From NCBI RefSeq assembly GCF_002086695.1, contig NZ_MVIH01000001.1:310001-374000 (forward strand): 64,000 nucleotides of DNA. Direction: 5' to 3'. The DNA comes from Mycolicibacterium rhodesiae (GTDB lineage: Bacteria > Actinomycetota > Actinomycetes > Mycobacteriales > Mycobacteriaceae). Shown here in pieces: positions 25,678-35,204 of this stretch (its first letter is position 1; each line of letters begins with the position of its first letter). Below the pieces are notes generated by a model. The model saw only the letters and a list, made by a program, of their open reading frames with translations. It was not told where the DNA came from and searched no databases. The position numbers were made by a program, and so were the translations under genes.

Positions 25678-28649
25678 GCCGGGGCGAGCACCTCGGTGTC
25701 GTCTCCGGGTCCGGGCTTGACATCCCGCTTGGGCGAGACTGCAGGCATCCGCTCGCTGTAGGCCGGACGTTGACGCACCCTCAGCGGCCACCAGAACCAG
25801 GGACCCAGAATGGCGGCGATCGACGGGGTCATCAAGGACCGGACGATCAACGTGTCGAGCAACAGGCCGATCCCGATCGTCATCCCGCCTTGGCCCACAT
25901 TGAGCAGGTCCCCGGAGATCATCGAGCCCATCGTGAAGGCGAACACCAGTCCAGCCGCCGTGACCACGGTGCCGGTGCTGCCCATCGACCGGATGATCCC
26001 GGTGTTGATACCCGCGCCGATCTCCTCCTTGAACCGCGACACCAGCAGCAGGTTGTAGTCGCTGCCGACGGCCATCAGAATGATCACCGCGAATGCCAGC
26101 ACGATCCAGTTCAATTCGATGCCCACGATTCGTTCGAAGATGAACACCGACAGGCCGAACGCGGCACCGAGCGAGATGACGACCGTCCCGACGATCACCA
26201 TCGACGCCACCAGCGCACGCGTGATGATCAGCATCACGATGAAGATCAGTGTCAGAGCGGCGAACGCGGCGATCATGGTGTCGTACTTGGCTCCTGCCTG
26301 CACATCGCGGTAGGTCGCCGCGGTGCCGGTCAGGTAGACGTCCGCGTTGGCCAGTGCGGTGCCCTTGATCGCCTCGTGCGCTGCCGTCAGCTGATCGTCG
26401 ACCACCGAGATGCCCGCTTCCGACGCCGGATTGACGTCGTGGGTGACGATCAGCCGGGCTGCCTTGCCGTCCGGTGAGAGGAACAGCTTGAGCCCTTTCT
26501 GGAAGTCCGGATTGGCGAACACCTCCGGCGGCAGATAGAAGTAGTCGTCACTCTTGGATGCGTCGAATGCCTCACCCATCGCGGTCGCCGTGTCGGTCAT
26601 CTGCTGCATCTGCTGGATCAGCCCGTCGAAGCTGCTATGGATGGTCTGCAGGGTGTTCTGCATGGTGGTGGCGGTCGCGATGATCGGACCGAACTGCTGC
26701 ACCATCTGCGGCACCAGCGCGTCGATGCTGGTCATGCCGTTGACCATCTTGTCCATGCCGTCGACCATCGCGGTCATGTCGGTCTGCAGCGCGGCCATGT
26801 TGTCACTGAAGGTGTTGACGCCGTCCATGGCGTCGAACGCCGAGCGCACCGCAAAGCAGGCCGGGATGTTGAAACAGTTCGGCTCCCAGTAGAAGTAGTT
26901 ACGGAACGGCCGCACCTCGTCGTCGAAGTTGGCGATGTTATCCCGCATCTGGTCCAGCGTCGCCTTCATGGTGTTCATGTCGGCGACGCTGCGGTGCGCC
27001 GAGTCCACCATGCCGTTGCCCGAACCGACGGTGGTGTGCATCGCATCGGAGAACTTCACCATCAGCGCCTGCATTTGCGTCATCGAGCCGATCATCGCGC
27101 TCATGTCGTCACTCATCTTGCTGATGTCACCCACGCGTTGCTTCAAGAACTGCAGATTCTGGGTGATCGGTACCGAGGACATGCTGATCTGATACGGGAT
27201 GGAGCTGTGGGCGATGGGGGAGCCCAACGGCCGGGTGATGCTTTGCACCATCGCGATGCCTTTGATTCTGAACAGCGCCTTGGCAATCCGGTCGAGCACG
27301 ATCATGTCGGTGGGGTTGCGCATGTCGTGGTCCGACTCGATGGTCATGATGTCGGGGTTGAGCCGCGCTGTGCTGAAGTGTTTTTCGGCTGCTGTGTACC
27401 CGACGTTGGCCGGGACGTCTGAGGGAATGTAACGGCGGTCGTCGTAGCTCGTCTTGTAGCCGATCATGGCCAGCAGACCGAGCAGCACGACGCTGGTTGC
27501 CGCGGCGAGAATCGGTTTGGGCCAACGGACGGTCGCGGTACCGACCTTGCGCCACCCCCTGGTCTTCATCATCCGCTTGGGATCCAGCAGACCGAACCGA
27601 CTGGCGACGACCAGGATGGCCGGCGCGACGGTCAGTGCTGCGGCGACGACGATGATCAGGGCCATGGCCGACGGGTAGGCCAGCGAATTGAAGTACGACA
27701 GCCGGGTCAGCCGCAACGTCAGCATCGCACCCGCGATGGTCAGCCCGGAGCCCAGGATGACGTGACCGACGCCGTGAAATGCGGTGTAGTAGGCCGATTC
27801 CGGATCCTCGCCGTTCTGTCGGGCTTCGTGGTATCGCCCGATCAGGAAGATCGCGTAGTCGGTACCTGCCGCGATCGACAGTGCTGTCATCAATGGGACC
27901 GAGAACGTCGAGAAGTCCATGATCCCGAGGTGGCCGATCACCGCGACCGCGCCGCGGGCGGCACCCATCTCGATGCCGACGATTGCCAAAATGAGCAGCA
28001 CTGTGCTCACCGATCGGTAGACCAGGGCCAGCATGATCGTGATGACAATCATCGTGACCACGGTCATCTTGATCATGCCGCGGTCGCTGGCCTCCAGTGA
28101 ATCCGTTGTCAACGGCGCAGGCCCGGTGACGTAGGCATGTAACCCTGCGGGAGGCGGGGTTTCGTCGATGATCGTGCGGACGGCATCCACCGAATGATTG
28201 CCCTCGGTGCTGCCCTGATCACCGGCCAGGTTCAGCTGGACGTAGGCCGCCTTGCCGTCACTGCTCTGCACGCCGGCGGCGGTGATCATGTCACCCCAGA
28301 AGTCCTGGACGTGCTCGACGTGCTTTGTGTCGGCCTTGAACTTCTCGATGAGGGTCTCGTAGTAGCGGTGCGCCGGGTCGCCGAGGGGTTGATCGCCGAC
28401 GAGCACCACCATGGCGATGCTGTCGGAACTGGACTCCTGAAATTTCGCCCCCATCCGCTTGGCGGCGATCACCGCGGGCGCGTCCTGCGGCGACATCGAC
28501 ACAGCGTTGGCCATGCCGACCTTCTCCACCTGTGGGACAAGCAGATTCACGGCCGCGGTGAAGGCCACCCAGACCAGAATGATCGGAACCGCGAGCGCCC
28601 GGATCGTGCGGGGGATCCGGGTCCGGGTTTCCTTGGTGTGCGCGCTCAT
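25674..28649 (-). CDS. MmpL family RND transporter
   Basis: 991 residues, the usual size for the MmpL4/MmpL5 subgroup. Twelve helices are split 1+5 and 1+5 around two large periplasmic loops; the first loop contains a long Met/Gln-rich coiled coil (about 490-710, SDDMSAMIGSMTQMQALM). Proton-relay Asp-Tyr pairs are visible in AAGTDYAIFLIGRY and AVGSDYNLLLVSRF. These pumps export lipids, siderophores or drugs with an MmpS partner. The start overlaps the end of mmpS as ATGA. The substrate cannot be assigned; the MmpS partner and the viuB neighbour leave siderophore export as one option. Confidence 0.93.
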   Translation of the reverse strand: MSAHTKETRTRIPRTIRALAVPIILVWVAFTAAVNLLVPQVEKVGMANAVSMSPQDAPAVIAAKRMGAKFQESSSDSIAMVVLVGDQPLGDPAHRYYETLIEKFKADTKHVEHVQDFWGDMITAAGVQSSDGKAAYVQLNLAGDQGSTEGNHSVDAVRTIIDETPPPAGLHAYVTGPAPLTTDSLEASDRGMIKMTVVTMIVITIMLALVYRSVSTVLLILAIVGIEMGAARGAVAVIGHLGIMDFSTFSVPLMTALSIAAGTDYAIFLIGRYHEARQNGEDPESAYYTAFHGVGHVILGSGLTIAGAMLTLRLTRLSYFNSLAYPSAMALIIVVAAALTVAPAILVVASRFGLLDPKRMMKTRGWRKVGTATVRWPKPILAAATSVVLLGLLAMIGYKTSYDDRRYIPSDVPANVGYTAAEKHFSTARLNPDIMTIESDHDMRNPTDMIVLDRIAKALFRIKGIAMVQSITRPLGSPIAHSSIPYQISMSSVPITQNLQFLKQRVGDISKMSDDMSAMIGSMTQMQALMVKFSDAMHTTVGSGNGMVDSAHRSVADMNTMKATLDQMRDNIANFDDEVRPFRNYFYWEPNCFNIPACFAVRSAFDAMDGVNTFSDNMAALQTDMTAMVDGMDKMVNGMTSIDALVPQMVQQFGPIIATATTMQNTLQTIHSSFDGLIQQMQQMTDTATAMGEAFDASKSDDYFYLPPEVFANPDFQKGLKLFLSPDGKAARLIVTHDVNPASEAGISVVDDQLTAAHEAIKGTALANADVYLTGTAATYRDVQAGAKYDTMIAAFAALTLIFIVMLIITRALVASMVIVGTVVISLGAAFGLSVFIFERIVGIELNWIVLAFAVIILMAVGSDYNLLLVSRFKEEIGAGINTGIIRSMGSTGTVVTAAGLVFAFTMGSMISGDLLNVGQGGMTIGIGLLLDTLIVRSLMTPSIAAILGPWFWWPLRVRQRPAYSERMPAVSPKRDVKPGPGDDTEVLAPA

Positions 28650-29077
28650 GCGGCTTTGTCCAGACAGAAGGCCTGCGCGTCGCGGCCGTTGGCGAAGTTC
28701 TCGGCGACGAGTTTGTCGTCGACCAGGATCCGGCAGCCCAATGCGTCGGTGTCACCCTGAGCGACCACATTGGCCAGCACGCCTGGGTCGGTCGTGCTCA
28801 CCGTCACCGACCACGGCAAGTCGGTAAAGGCCGCCTCGATCGTCTTGCCGTTGACGTCGAGGTAGCTCACCCGGCCGGAAGCGCCTGGCGGGCCGACGAT
28901 CTCATACGTCACCCGCTTGGTGTTTATCGGCTTGATTGCGTCGGCCGGCATCGCGGCGGCGATGTAGGGCTTGTCGGAATCGAAGAAGGTTCGAAGCCGG
29001 GCGACCACGGCGACTGCGGCTATAAGGGCGACGACGATGATCGCCGCCACCCAGAACCGTTTCAACAAGCCAAACAT
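28646..29077 (-). CDS. MmpS family membrane protein
   Basis: 143 residues: one N-terminal transmembrane helix (FWVAAIIVVALIAAVAVVA) and a periplasmic beta-sandwich with the family signature (YEIVGPPGASGRVSYLDVNGK; DLPWSVTVSTTDPG) and two conserved cysteines (LGCRILVD; QAFCLDKA). MmpS is the periplasmic partner of the adjacent MmpL pump. GGGAG precedes the ATG. The promoter region is shared with the divergent CsoR/CstR-type regulator and contains its palindrome. Confidence 0.93.
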   Translation of the reverse strand: MFGLLKRFWVAAIIVVALIAAVAVVARLRTFFDSDKPYIAAAMPADAIKPINTKRVTYEIVGPPGASGRVSYLDVNGKTIEAAFTDLPWSVTVSTTDPGVLANVVAQGDTDALGCRILVDDKLVAENFANGRDAQAFCLDKAA

Positions 29078-29142
29078 TGGCGGCGTCTCCCTTTCGTGTG
29101 CCCCGACTCAGACCGCATAACGCGGGCTCCGTCCCAGGTATC

Positions 29143-29488
<346 letters not shown>

Positions 29489-29514
29489 GCCGGCTCTCTC
29501 GGAAAGGAACCACT

Positions 29515-29676
29515 ATGTGCCGAGCCGTGAAGTGCCGAGTGTGCGGCAAGACGACCTGGGCGGGCTGCGGTATGCACGTCGACGCCGTACGCCGTGGTGT
29601 GCCCGCCGGGCAGTGGTGCTCGGGTCACGCCGCGAGTGAAGCACCGCGGTCGCGCTGGAACCCGTTCAAGAGGTAA
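29515..29676 (+). CDS. Small Cys-rich protein (MCRxxxCxxCGKTTWAGCG family)
   Basis: 53 residues from the ATG at 29515, with GAAAGGAA upstream. Its first half has five metal- or disulfide-type residues (C2, C7, C10, C18 and H21), followed by WCSGH with C34 and H37. This looks like a small zinc-ribbon-like or metal-binding protein. I recall similar short proteins beginning with the same CGKTTWAGCG core in many bacteria, with no known function. It follows the CsoR/CstR-type gene by 26 bases and is probably in the same operon. Confidence 0.75.
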   Translation: MCRAVKCRVCGKTTWAGCGMHVDAVRRGVPAGQWCSGHAASEAPRSRWNPFKR

Positions 29677-30150
29677 CAGCACCGGCGAGCCAGGGCCACA
29701 CCGCGTTGGCGACCTACGCCGACAGAGCGGGCCTGTCAATTTCGGGATGGGCTGCGATGATCGCGACGGTGCGGATCCCGGGACGGGTACGACCGTCCCG
29801 GTCGGAGGCAGGGTCTGTAGCCAAGAGTTCATTCGTGTCCTCCTTCGAACAACGGTGAGTCTCGGCGTTTGTGGTGTCTTTGCTCATGGGACCACTGCGC
29901 GATCGCAGGAGGCAGGGGCGAAAGCCACCGGTGACCCCCATCCCGCCGGCGAGCCAGAGTGACTTTTGGCACTACCTCAGTGCCGGACCGGTTTCTGATC
30001 GGCCCGCGCCGGCAGGCACCGACGATGGGTGGTTCGGCAGCCGCGGGACGGGTGCATGGCGGCGCAGACACTTACAACGGAATAGTCACGTCGTGGGACA
30101 CGCCGCGCGCTCGTGCACGCACATGTGCGCAGGGATGCAACCGTAGGGGA
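29677..30150. other. 474-base region without a supported gene
   Basis: Between the Cys-rich protein and xerC. A short minus-strand frame (about 29714-29887) and several plus-strand frames exist, but none has a ribosome-binding site or a recognisable product. It may hold a decayed gene; M. tuberculosis has other genes near this position. Confidence 0.5.
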
Positions 30151-31068
30151 ATGGACCCGAGTGACTACGCGGCGATCCTCGACGATTACGCCGAGCATCT
30201 CGCGCTGGAGCGCGCCCGCTCCGAACATACTCAACGGGCCTATCTCACCGATTTGAAATCGCTGTTCGCCTTTCTCGACGAACGCGCACCCGGCGCCGGG
30301 CTGGCCGGCCTGTCCCTGCCGATTCTGCGCTCTTGGCTGGCCGCCCAGTCCGCGAGCGGGGCGGCCCGCACCACGCTGGCGCGCCGCACCTCGGCGGTCA
30401 AGACCTTCACCGCCTGGGCGACACGCCGCGGACTGCTGGCAGAAGACCCGGCCGTGCGGCTGCAGCTGCCCAAGGCGCGCCGCACCCTGCCCGCGGTGTT
30501 GCGCCAGGACCAGGCGATGGCTGCCATGGCCGCGGCCGACCTCGGCGCCGAGCAGGGCGACCCGCTCGCGCTGCGCGACCGAGTGATCGTCGAGATGCTC
30601 TACGCCACCGGCATCCGCGTCAGCGAACTGTGCGGCCTGGACGTCGACGACGTCGACACCGGCCGGCGAGTTGTGCGCGTCCTGGGCAAGGGCAACAAAC
30701 AGCGCACCGTACCGTTCGGGGCGCCGGCTCTGGCGGCGCTGACCGCCTGGGTGACCGACGGCCGACCCCAACTCGCGACCGCTGACTCTGGCCCAGCGCT
30801 GCTGCTGGGCACTCGCGGGAAGAGGCTAGACCCCCGTCAGGCGAGAACCGTCGTGCACCAAACGATGTCGGCGGTCGACGGCGCGCCCGACATCGGCCCG
30901 CACGGTCTGCGCCACAGCGCCGCAACCCATCTGCTCGAAGGTGGCGCCGACCTGCGCATCGTCCAGGAGATCCTGGGCCATTCTTCGCTGGCCACCACCC
31001 AGCTCTACACCCACGTGACCGTCGCGCGCCTGCGCGCCGTGCACGATCAGGCGCACCCACGCGCCTGA
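30151..31068 (+). CDS. xerC: Tyrosine recombinase XerC
   Basis: 305 residues. XerC acts with XerD at dif to resolve chromosome dimers. N-terminal SAM-like domain ([33 protein letters not shown]) and catalytic domain with the R ([12 protein letters not shown]), the HxxR box ([12 protein letters not shown]) and the His and nucleophilic Tyr ([15 protein letters not shown]). The ATG at 30151 matches the usual start; AGGGGA directly abuts it, so initiation may not rely on a normally spaced site. It matches Rv2894c. Confidence 0.95.
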   Translation: MDPSDYAAILDDYAEHLALERARSEHTQRAYLTDLKSLFAFLDERAPGAGLAGLSLPILRSWLAAQSASGAARTTLARRTSAVKTFTAWATRRGLLAEDPAVRLQLPKARRTLPAVLRQDQAMAAMAAADLGAEQGDPLALRDRVIVEMLYATGIRVSELCGLDVDDVDTGRRVVRVLGKGNKQRTVPFGAPALAALTAWVTDGRPQLATADSGPALLLGTRGKRLDPRQARTVVHQTMSAVDGAPDIGPHGLRHSAATHLLEGGADLRIVQEILGHSSLATTQLYTHVTVARLRAVHDQAHPRA

Positions 31069-31072
31069 AGGT

Positions 31073-32503
31073 CTAAGTGCCGCAGAAGGTTTGGTAGCAG
31101 CTGCCGAATTCTTCGGGTGCGGGCTCGGCGTAGCGCTCGAACCCCGCACGCTCGTCGTACGGCGAACTGACCACCTGTAGCAGCCGGTCGAACAGCTCCA
31201 TGTCGCCTGCGGACGCTGCCGCCAGCGCCTCCTCGACCAGGTGATTGCGCGGGATATAGGCGGGATTCACCCGCTGCATCGCTTCGAGGTCGGGATTCAG
31301 TTCGCGCCACCGGCCCGCCCACCCCTCGAATGCCGGCTCTACCGCTCCGCCGGCAAGCCTGCGGAAGAACGACGTGTAGTCGACGCGCTCACTCTCGAGC
31401 AGCGCCACGAGGTCCTCGCAGAGTCCCTGTGCCGCAGCGTCTTCGACGTCGTCGCTCAGTCCGAGCTTGCGGCGCATACCCGCCACGTATGCCACTGAAT
31501 ACAGCCGCGAAAACTGCTGAAGCGACTCGGTCGCCAGCTCGACAGCACGGTCCTGATCCTCATCGATCAGCCCGAGCAGCGCCTCGGCGAAGCGGGCGAG
31601 ATTCCAGGTGGCGACGGAAGGTTGGTTGCCGTATGCGTAGCGGCCCCACGAGTCGATCGAACTGAACACCGTCTTGGGGTCGAAGGCATCCATGAAAGCG
31701 CATGGCCCGTAGTCGATCGTCTCACCGGAGATCGTCATGTTGTCGGTGTTCATCACGCCGTGGACGAACCCGACCAGCATCCACTGTGCGACGAGATGAG
31801 CCTGGGCGGCGATCACCGAGTCGAGCAGCGCCAGATACGGATTGTCGGCCTCGGCGGCGGCGGGGTAGTGCCTGCTGATCGCGTGGTCGGCAAGGCGGCG
31901 CAGCACCTCTGATTCGCCTGCCGCAGAGACATATTGGAAACTGCCGACGCGCAGATGGCTCGATGCGACACGAGCCAGGACCGCACCGTCGAGCTCGGTC
32001 TCGCGCTGAACGATGCGCCCGGTGGCCACGACCGACAGCGAGCGGGTGGTCGGAATGCCCAGCGCGTGCATCGCCTCGCTGATCAGGTATTCGCGCAGCA
32101 TCGGACCGACAGCCGCCAAACCGTCGCCGCCGCGGGCGAACGGAGTGCGGCCCGAACCCTTCAGATGAAGATCGCGGGTCCGCCCACCCGCGTCGACCAG
32201 CTCACCGAGCAGCAGAGCGCGACCGTCACCGAGCCGTGGCACCCAGCCGCCGAACTGGTGGCCGGCATACCCCTGAGCGACGGGCTCGGCGTCCGCGGGC
32301 AGCCGGTTCCCGACAAGCAGACCGATGCCGTCGGCGTTGCGCAGCCACGCGGGGTCCAGCCCCAGCTCGGCGGCCAGCGGCTCGTTGAGCACGAGCAACC
32401 GCGGATCGGGTGCCGCTTCGGCCTGCCAGCGCAGCGCGATCTCGGGCAACTCGGCGGCGAATCGGTGGCCGAGGACGACGGTCGTGTCGGGCGCGATGCT
32501 CAT
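31073..32503 (-). CDS. selO: Protein adenylyltransferase SelO
   Basis: 476 residues of the SelO (YdiU) pseudokinase family, which transfers AMP from ATP to Ser/Thr/Tyr residues. Visible features are the nucleotide-site lysine ([13 protein letters not shown]115), the catalytic-type segment VMNTDNMTI (D254) and DYGP (D264). The C-terminus CYQTFCGT keeps a Cys pair where the selenocysteine lies in animal SelO. The family is linked to redox stress through S-glutathionylation-related control. No operon partner; it converges with xerC four bases away. Confidence 0.9.
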   Translation of the reverse strand: MSIAPDTTVVLGHRFAAELPEIALRWQAEAAPDPRLLVLNEPLAAELGLDPAWLRNADGIGLLVGNRLPADAEPVAQGYAGHQFGGWVPRLGDGRALLLGELVDAGGRTRDLHLKGSGRTPFARGGDGLAAVGPMLREYLISEAMHALGIPTTRSLSVVATGRIVQRETELDGAVLARVASSHLRVGSFQYVSAAGESEVLRRLADHAISRHYPAAAEADNPYLALLDSVIAAQAHLVAQWMLVGFVHGVMNTDNMTISGETIDYGPCAFMDAFDPKTVFSSIDSWGRYAYGNQPSVATWNLARFAEALLGLIDEDQDRAVELATESLQQFSRLYSVAYVAGMRRKLGLSDDVEDAAAQGLCEDLVALLESERVDYTSFFRRLAGGAVEPAFEGWAGRWRELNPDLEAMQRVNPAYIPRNHLVEEALAAASAGDMELFDRLLQVVSSPYDERAGFERYAEPAPEEFGSCYQTFCGT

Positions 32504-32532
32504 TGCCGACCAGCCTACGGAGAATTACTTCT

Positions 32533-32594
32533 CGCGAGCAGACACAAACTCGCATTTTCGAGAGCCAGTTCGTACGAGTTTGTGTCTGCTCGCG
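32533..32594. repeat. 20-bp perfect inverted repeat (intergenic palindromic element)
   Basis: Left arm 32533-32552 (CGCGAGCAGACACAAACTCG) is the exact reverse complement of 32575-32594, around a 22-base loop. It lies between the stop of the M23 gene and the start of selO, both on the minus strand. It could act as a terminator, or be a member of a dispersed palindromic repeat family. Confidence 0.8.
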
Positions 32595-32604
32595 GTTGGG
32601 ATTC

Positions 32605-33099
32605 TCACCCCGCCAACGGTTTGAGCCGGACCGGCGTGCTCACCAGCAGGCCCAGCGGATCGATGTAGTCGGCTCGTGACGCCGGACCCCACATCGCGCC
32701 CCAATGTAGGCACGCCGGTGCCGGACAGCCCGCATGCCCGGGCAGGAGCCGGCCCAGTGCCGTCGACCCATCGACCAACTGGCCGACCCGCACCGTGGCC
32801 TCGACCGGTTCGTAGCTGGTGCGCAACCCGCCGGGATGCGCCAGCGACACCACCGGGCGCCCGGCCAGCCTCCCGGCGAAGACCACCGTCGCCGGGCCGG
32901 CGGCGTAAACCGGCTGGTCAGGCGTTCCGGCCAGGTCCACGCCGCGATGGCCGCGCTGCCAGTCCGGTGACGGAGCGTCGAAGGCCCTGGTCACCGGCGG
33001 CGCAGGCCGCAGCGGCCACAGCAGCCGGCCGGCGTCGGCACGGCCGGTACCCGCGCACACCAGCAACGCCACTACCACCACCGCGACGACCCGCATCAC
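32605..33099 (-). CDS. Secreted M23 family metallopeptidase (Rv2891-like)
   Basis: 164 residues with a signal peptide (1-20) and a compact LytM/M23 zinc endopeptidase domain: H51-R-G-V-D55 (GHRGVDLAG) and the LHWG box with H132 in place of HxH. These enzymes cut peptidoglycan crossbridges. A Cys pair (GCPAPAC) sits just before the last motif. It matches Rv2891, upstream of and divergent from rpsB. Confidence 0.85.
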   Translation of the reverse strand: MMRVVAVVVVALLVCAGTGRADAGRLLWPLRPAPPVTRAFDAPSPDWQRGHRGVDLAGTPDQPVYAAGPATVVFAGRLAGRPVVSLAHPGGLRTSYEPVEATVRVGQLVDGSTALGRLLPGHAGCPAPACLHWGAMWGPASRADYIDPLGLLVSTPVRLKPLAG

Positions 33100-33148
33100 C
33101 GCAGTTCAGTGCGATATGCGGTGATGCGAAAGCCGCCGGGAGCCACAC

Positions 33149-33175
33149 TGTGGACGGGCGCGGCGCTGTGGACAA
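33149..33175 (+). promoter_or_regulatory. Two DnaA-box-like sites and -10 in the rpsB leader
   Basis: TGTGGACGG (33149-33157) and TGTGGACAA (33167-33175) are spaced 18 bases apart; the second is the reverse complement of the mycobacterial DnaA box TTGTCCACA. TAAACT at 33195-33200 fits a -10 for rpsB about 200 bases upstream of its start. The rest of 33100-33396 is a long 5' leader that may control rpsB. Confidence 0.45.
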
Positions 33176-33396
33176 AGCACCCCCTCGAGCGGTGTAAACT
33201 TTCCCCTGCAACTCGCGCGAGCGGGTTGACTTCGCGCGCCTGTTCCGCAAGTTCGCCACGTCGACACTTGCACCACAGCATGCCGGTTGGTCTCGTCCGA
33301 GGATTCACAACGACGGGTCGGCACGCCTCAGGCGCCAGGGCTTGGCTTCACCCGAAGCCGGGCGACAACCGACAACACATAAGGAATGGCCGAACC

Positions 33397-34236
33397 ATGG
33401 CTGTTGTAACCATGAAGCAGCTGCTTGACAGCGGCACACACTTCGGGCACCAGACCCGACGCTGGAACCCCAAGATGAAGCGGTTCATCTTCACCGACCG
33501 CAACGGCATCTACATCATCGATCTGCAGCAGACGCTGACCTACATCGATCAGGCCTACGAGTTCGTCAAGGAGACCGTCGCTCACGGCGGCACGATCTTG
33601 TTCGTCGGCACCAAGAAGCAGGCCCAGGAGTCCATCGCCGAAGAGGCGACGCGCGTCGGCATGCCGTATGTGAACCAGCGCTGGCTGGGTGGCATGCTCA
33701 CCAACTTCCAGACCGTGCACAAGCGCCTTCAGCGGATGAAGGAGCTCGAGGCCATGGAGCAGACCGGTGGCTTCGAGGGTCGGACCAAGAAGGAAATCTT
33801 GATGCTGACCCGCGAGAAGACCAAGCTCGAGCGGTCCCTCGGCGGTATCCGCGACATGGCCAAGGTGCCGTCCGCGGTGTGGGTCGTCGACACCAACAAG
33901 GAACACCTCGCCATCAGCGAGGCCATCAAGCTCGGCATCCCGGTCATCGCGATCCTGGACACCAACTGCGACCCCGATCAGGTCAACTACCCGATCCCGG
34001 GCAACGACGACGCGATCCGCTCCGCGGCGCTGCTGACCAAGGTGATCGCCTCCGCGGTGGCCGAAGGTCTGCAGGCACGCTCCGGCGTCGGTTCGGGCGA
34101 CAAGGCCGACTCCGGTTCCGGGGCCGCGGCCGAGCCGCTCGCCGAGTGGGAGCAGGAGCTGCTCGCCAGTGCAACCGCGTCGGCCCCCAACGACGCTGGG
34201 CCGGTCGCGACCGAAACCACCACTGAAGGTTCTTAG
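33397..34236 (+). CDS. rpsB: 30S ribosomal protein S2
   Basis: 279 residues. S2 binds the 30S head-body junction and recruits S1. Hallmarks: [35 protein letters not shown] and [16 protein letters not shown] roughly 40-residue Ala/Glu/Ser tail follows the core. The ATG at 33397 begins the conserved sequence (AAGGA upstream); a longer frame from 33109 would run through the leader. It heads the rpsB-tsf operon. Confidence 0.97.
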   Translation: MAVVTMKQLLDSGTHFGHQTRRWNPKMKRFIFTDRNGIYIIDLQQTLTYIDQAYEFVKETVAHGGTILFVGTKKQAQESIAEEATRVGMPYVNQRWLGGMLTNFQTVHKRLQRMKELEAMEQTGGFEGRTKKEILMLTREKTKLERSLGGIRDMAKVPSAVWVVDTNKEHLAISEAIKLGIPVIAILDTNCDPDQVNYPIPGNDDAIRSAALLTKVIASAVAEGLQARSGVGSGDKADSGSGAAAEPLAEWEQELLASATASAPNDAGPVATETTTEGS

Positions 34237-34254
34237 TTCTTAGGAAAGGGCCAC

Positions 34255-35070
34255 ATGGCTAACTACACCGCTGCCGACGTCAAGCGGCTTCGGGAGCTCA
34301 CGGGTGCGGGCATGCTCGATTGCAAGAACGCCCTGGCGGAGAGCGACGGCGACTTCGACAAGGCTGTCGAGGCGCTGCGCATCAAGGGTGCCAAGGACGT
34401 CGGCAAGCGCGCTGAGCGCGCCACCGCCGAAGGCCTGGTCGCCGCCAAGGGCGGGGCGATGATCGAGCTCAACTCCGAGACCGACTTCGTCGCCAAGAAC
34501 GCCGAGTTCCAGAAATTGGCGAACGACGTGGTCGCGGCCGCGGCGGAGTCCAAGGCCGCCGATGTGGAGGCGCTCAAGGCCGCCAAGATCGGTGACAAGA
34601 CAGTCGAGGAAGCTGTCGCGGAGCTGTCGGCCAAGATCGGCGAGAAGCTCGAGCTGCGCCGTGCGACGTTCTTCGACGGCAACGTCGAGGCCTATCTGCA
34701 CAAGCGTGCTGCCGACCTGCCGCCCGCCGTGGGCGTGCTGGTCGAGTACACCGGTTCGGACAAAGAGGCGGCGCACTCGGTGGCACTGCAGATCGCCGCG
34801 CTGAAGGCCAAGTACCTGACCCGTGACGACGTCCCCGCCGACATCGTGGCCAACGAGCGCCACATCGCGGAGGAGACCGCCAAGGCCGAAGGCAAGCCCG
34901 AGCAGGCACTGCCCAAGATCATCGAAGGCAGGGTCACCGGCTTCTACAAGGACGTCGTGCTGCTCGACCAGCCGTCGGTGTCCGACAGCAAGAAGACTGT
35001 CAAGGCGCTGCTCGACGAGGCCGGCGTGACCGTGACCCGGTTCGTCCGGTTCGAAGTCGGCCAGGCCTAG
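34255..35070 (+). CDS. tsf: Elongation factor Ts
   Basis: 271 residues. EF-Ts recycles EF-Tu by exchanging GDP for GTP. Signatures: [21 protein letters not shown] (N-terminal UBA-like domain), [13 protein letters not shown] and the C-terminal [21 protein letters not shown] precedes the ATG. It follows rpsB by 18 bases and is followed by a strong terminator. Confidence 0.97.
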   Translation: MANYTAADVKRLRELTGAGMLDCKNALAESDGDFDKAVEALRIKGAKDVGKRAERATAEGLVAAKGGAMIELNSETDFVAKNAEFQKLANDVVAAAAESKAADVEALKAAKIGDKTVEEAVAELSAKIGEKLELRRATFFDGNVEAYLHKRAADLPPAVGVLVEYTGSDKEAAHSVALQIAALKAKYLTRDDVPADIVANERHIAEETAKAEGKPEQALPKIIEGRVTGFYKDVVLLDQPSVSDSKKTVKALLDEAGVTVTRFVRFEVGQA

Positions 35071-35110
35071 CTCGACACCAAACTTGGACGGCACACCAAC
35101 CGTCCACTGG

Positions 35111-35153
35111 AAACCCCGCGTCACATCCGGCGATCCCGGAGACGCGGGGTTTT
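35111..35153 (+). terminator. Intrinsic terminator of rpsB-tsf
   Basis: A 12-base stem AAACCCCGCGTC (35111-35122) pairs with GACGCGGGGTTT (35141-35152) across an 18-base loop, followed by TTTT. It lies 40 bases past the tsf stop and is the clearest intrinsic terminator in the window. Confidence 0.88.
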
Positions 35154-35204
35154 GCCATATCGGGCATCGGCGTTATTGAACACGTGCCTGCTAGCGTCGG
35201 CGGA

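Noticed and set aside
29714..29941. Short minus-strand frame between the Cys-rich protein and xerC
   Set aside because: No ribosome-binding site, no recognisable domain, and it lies in a region with several competing short frames.
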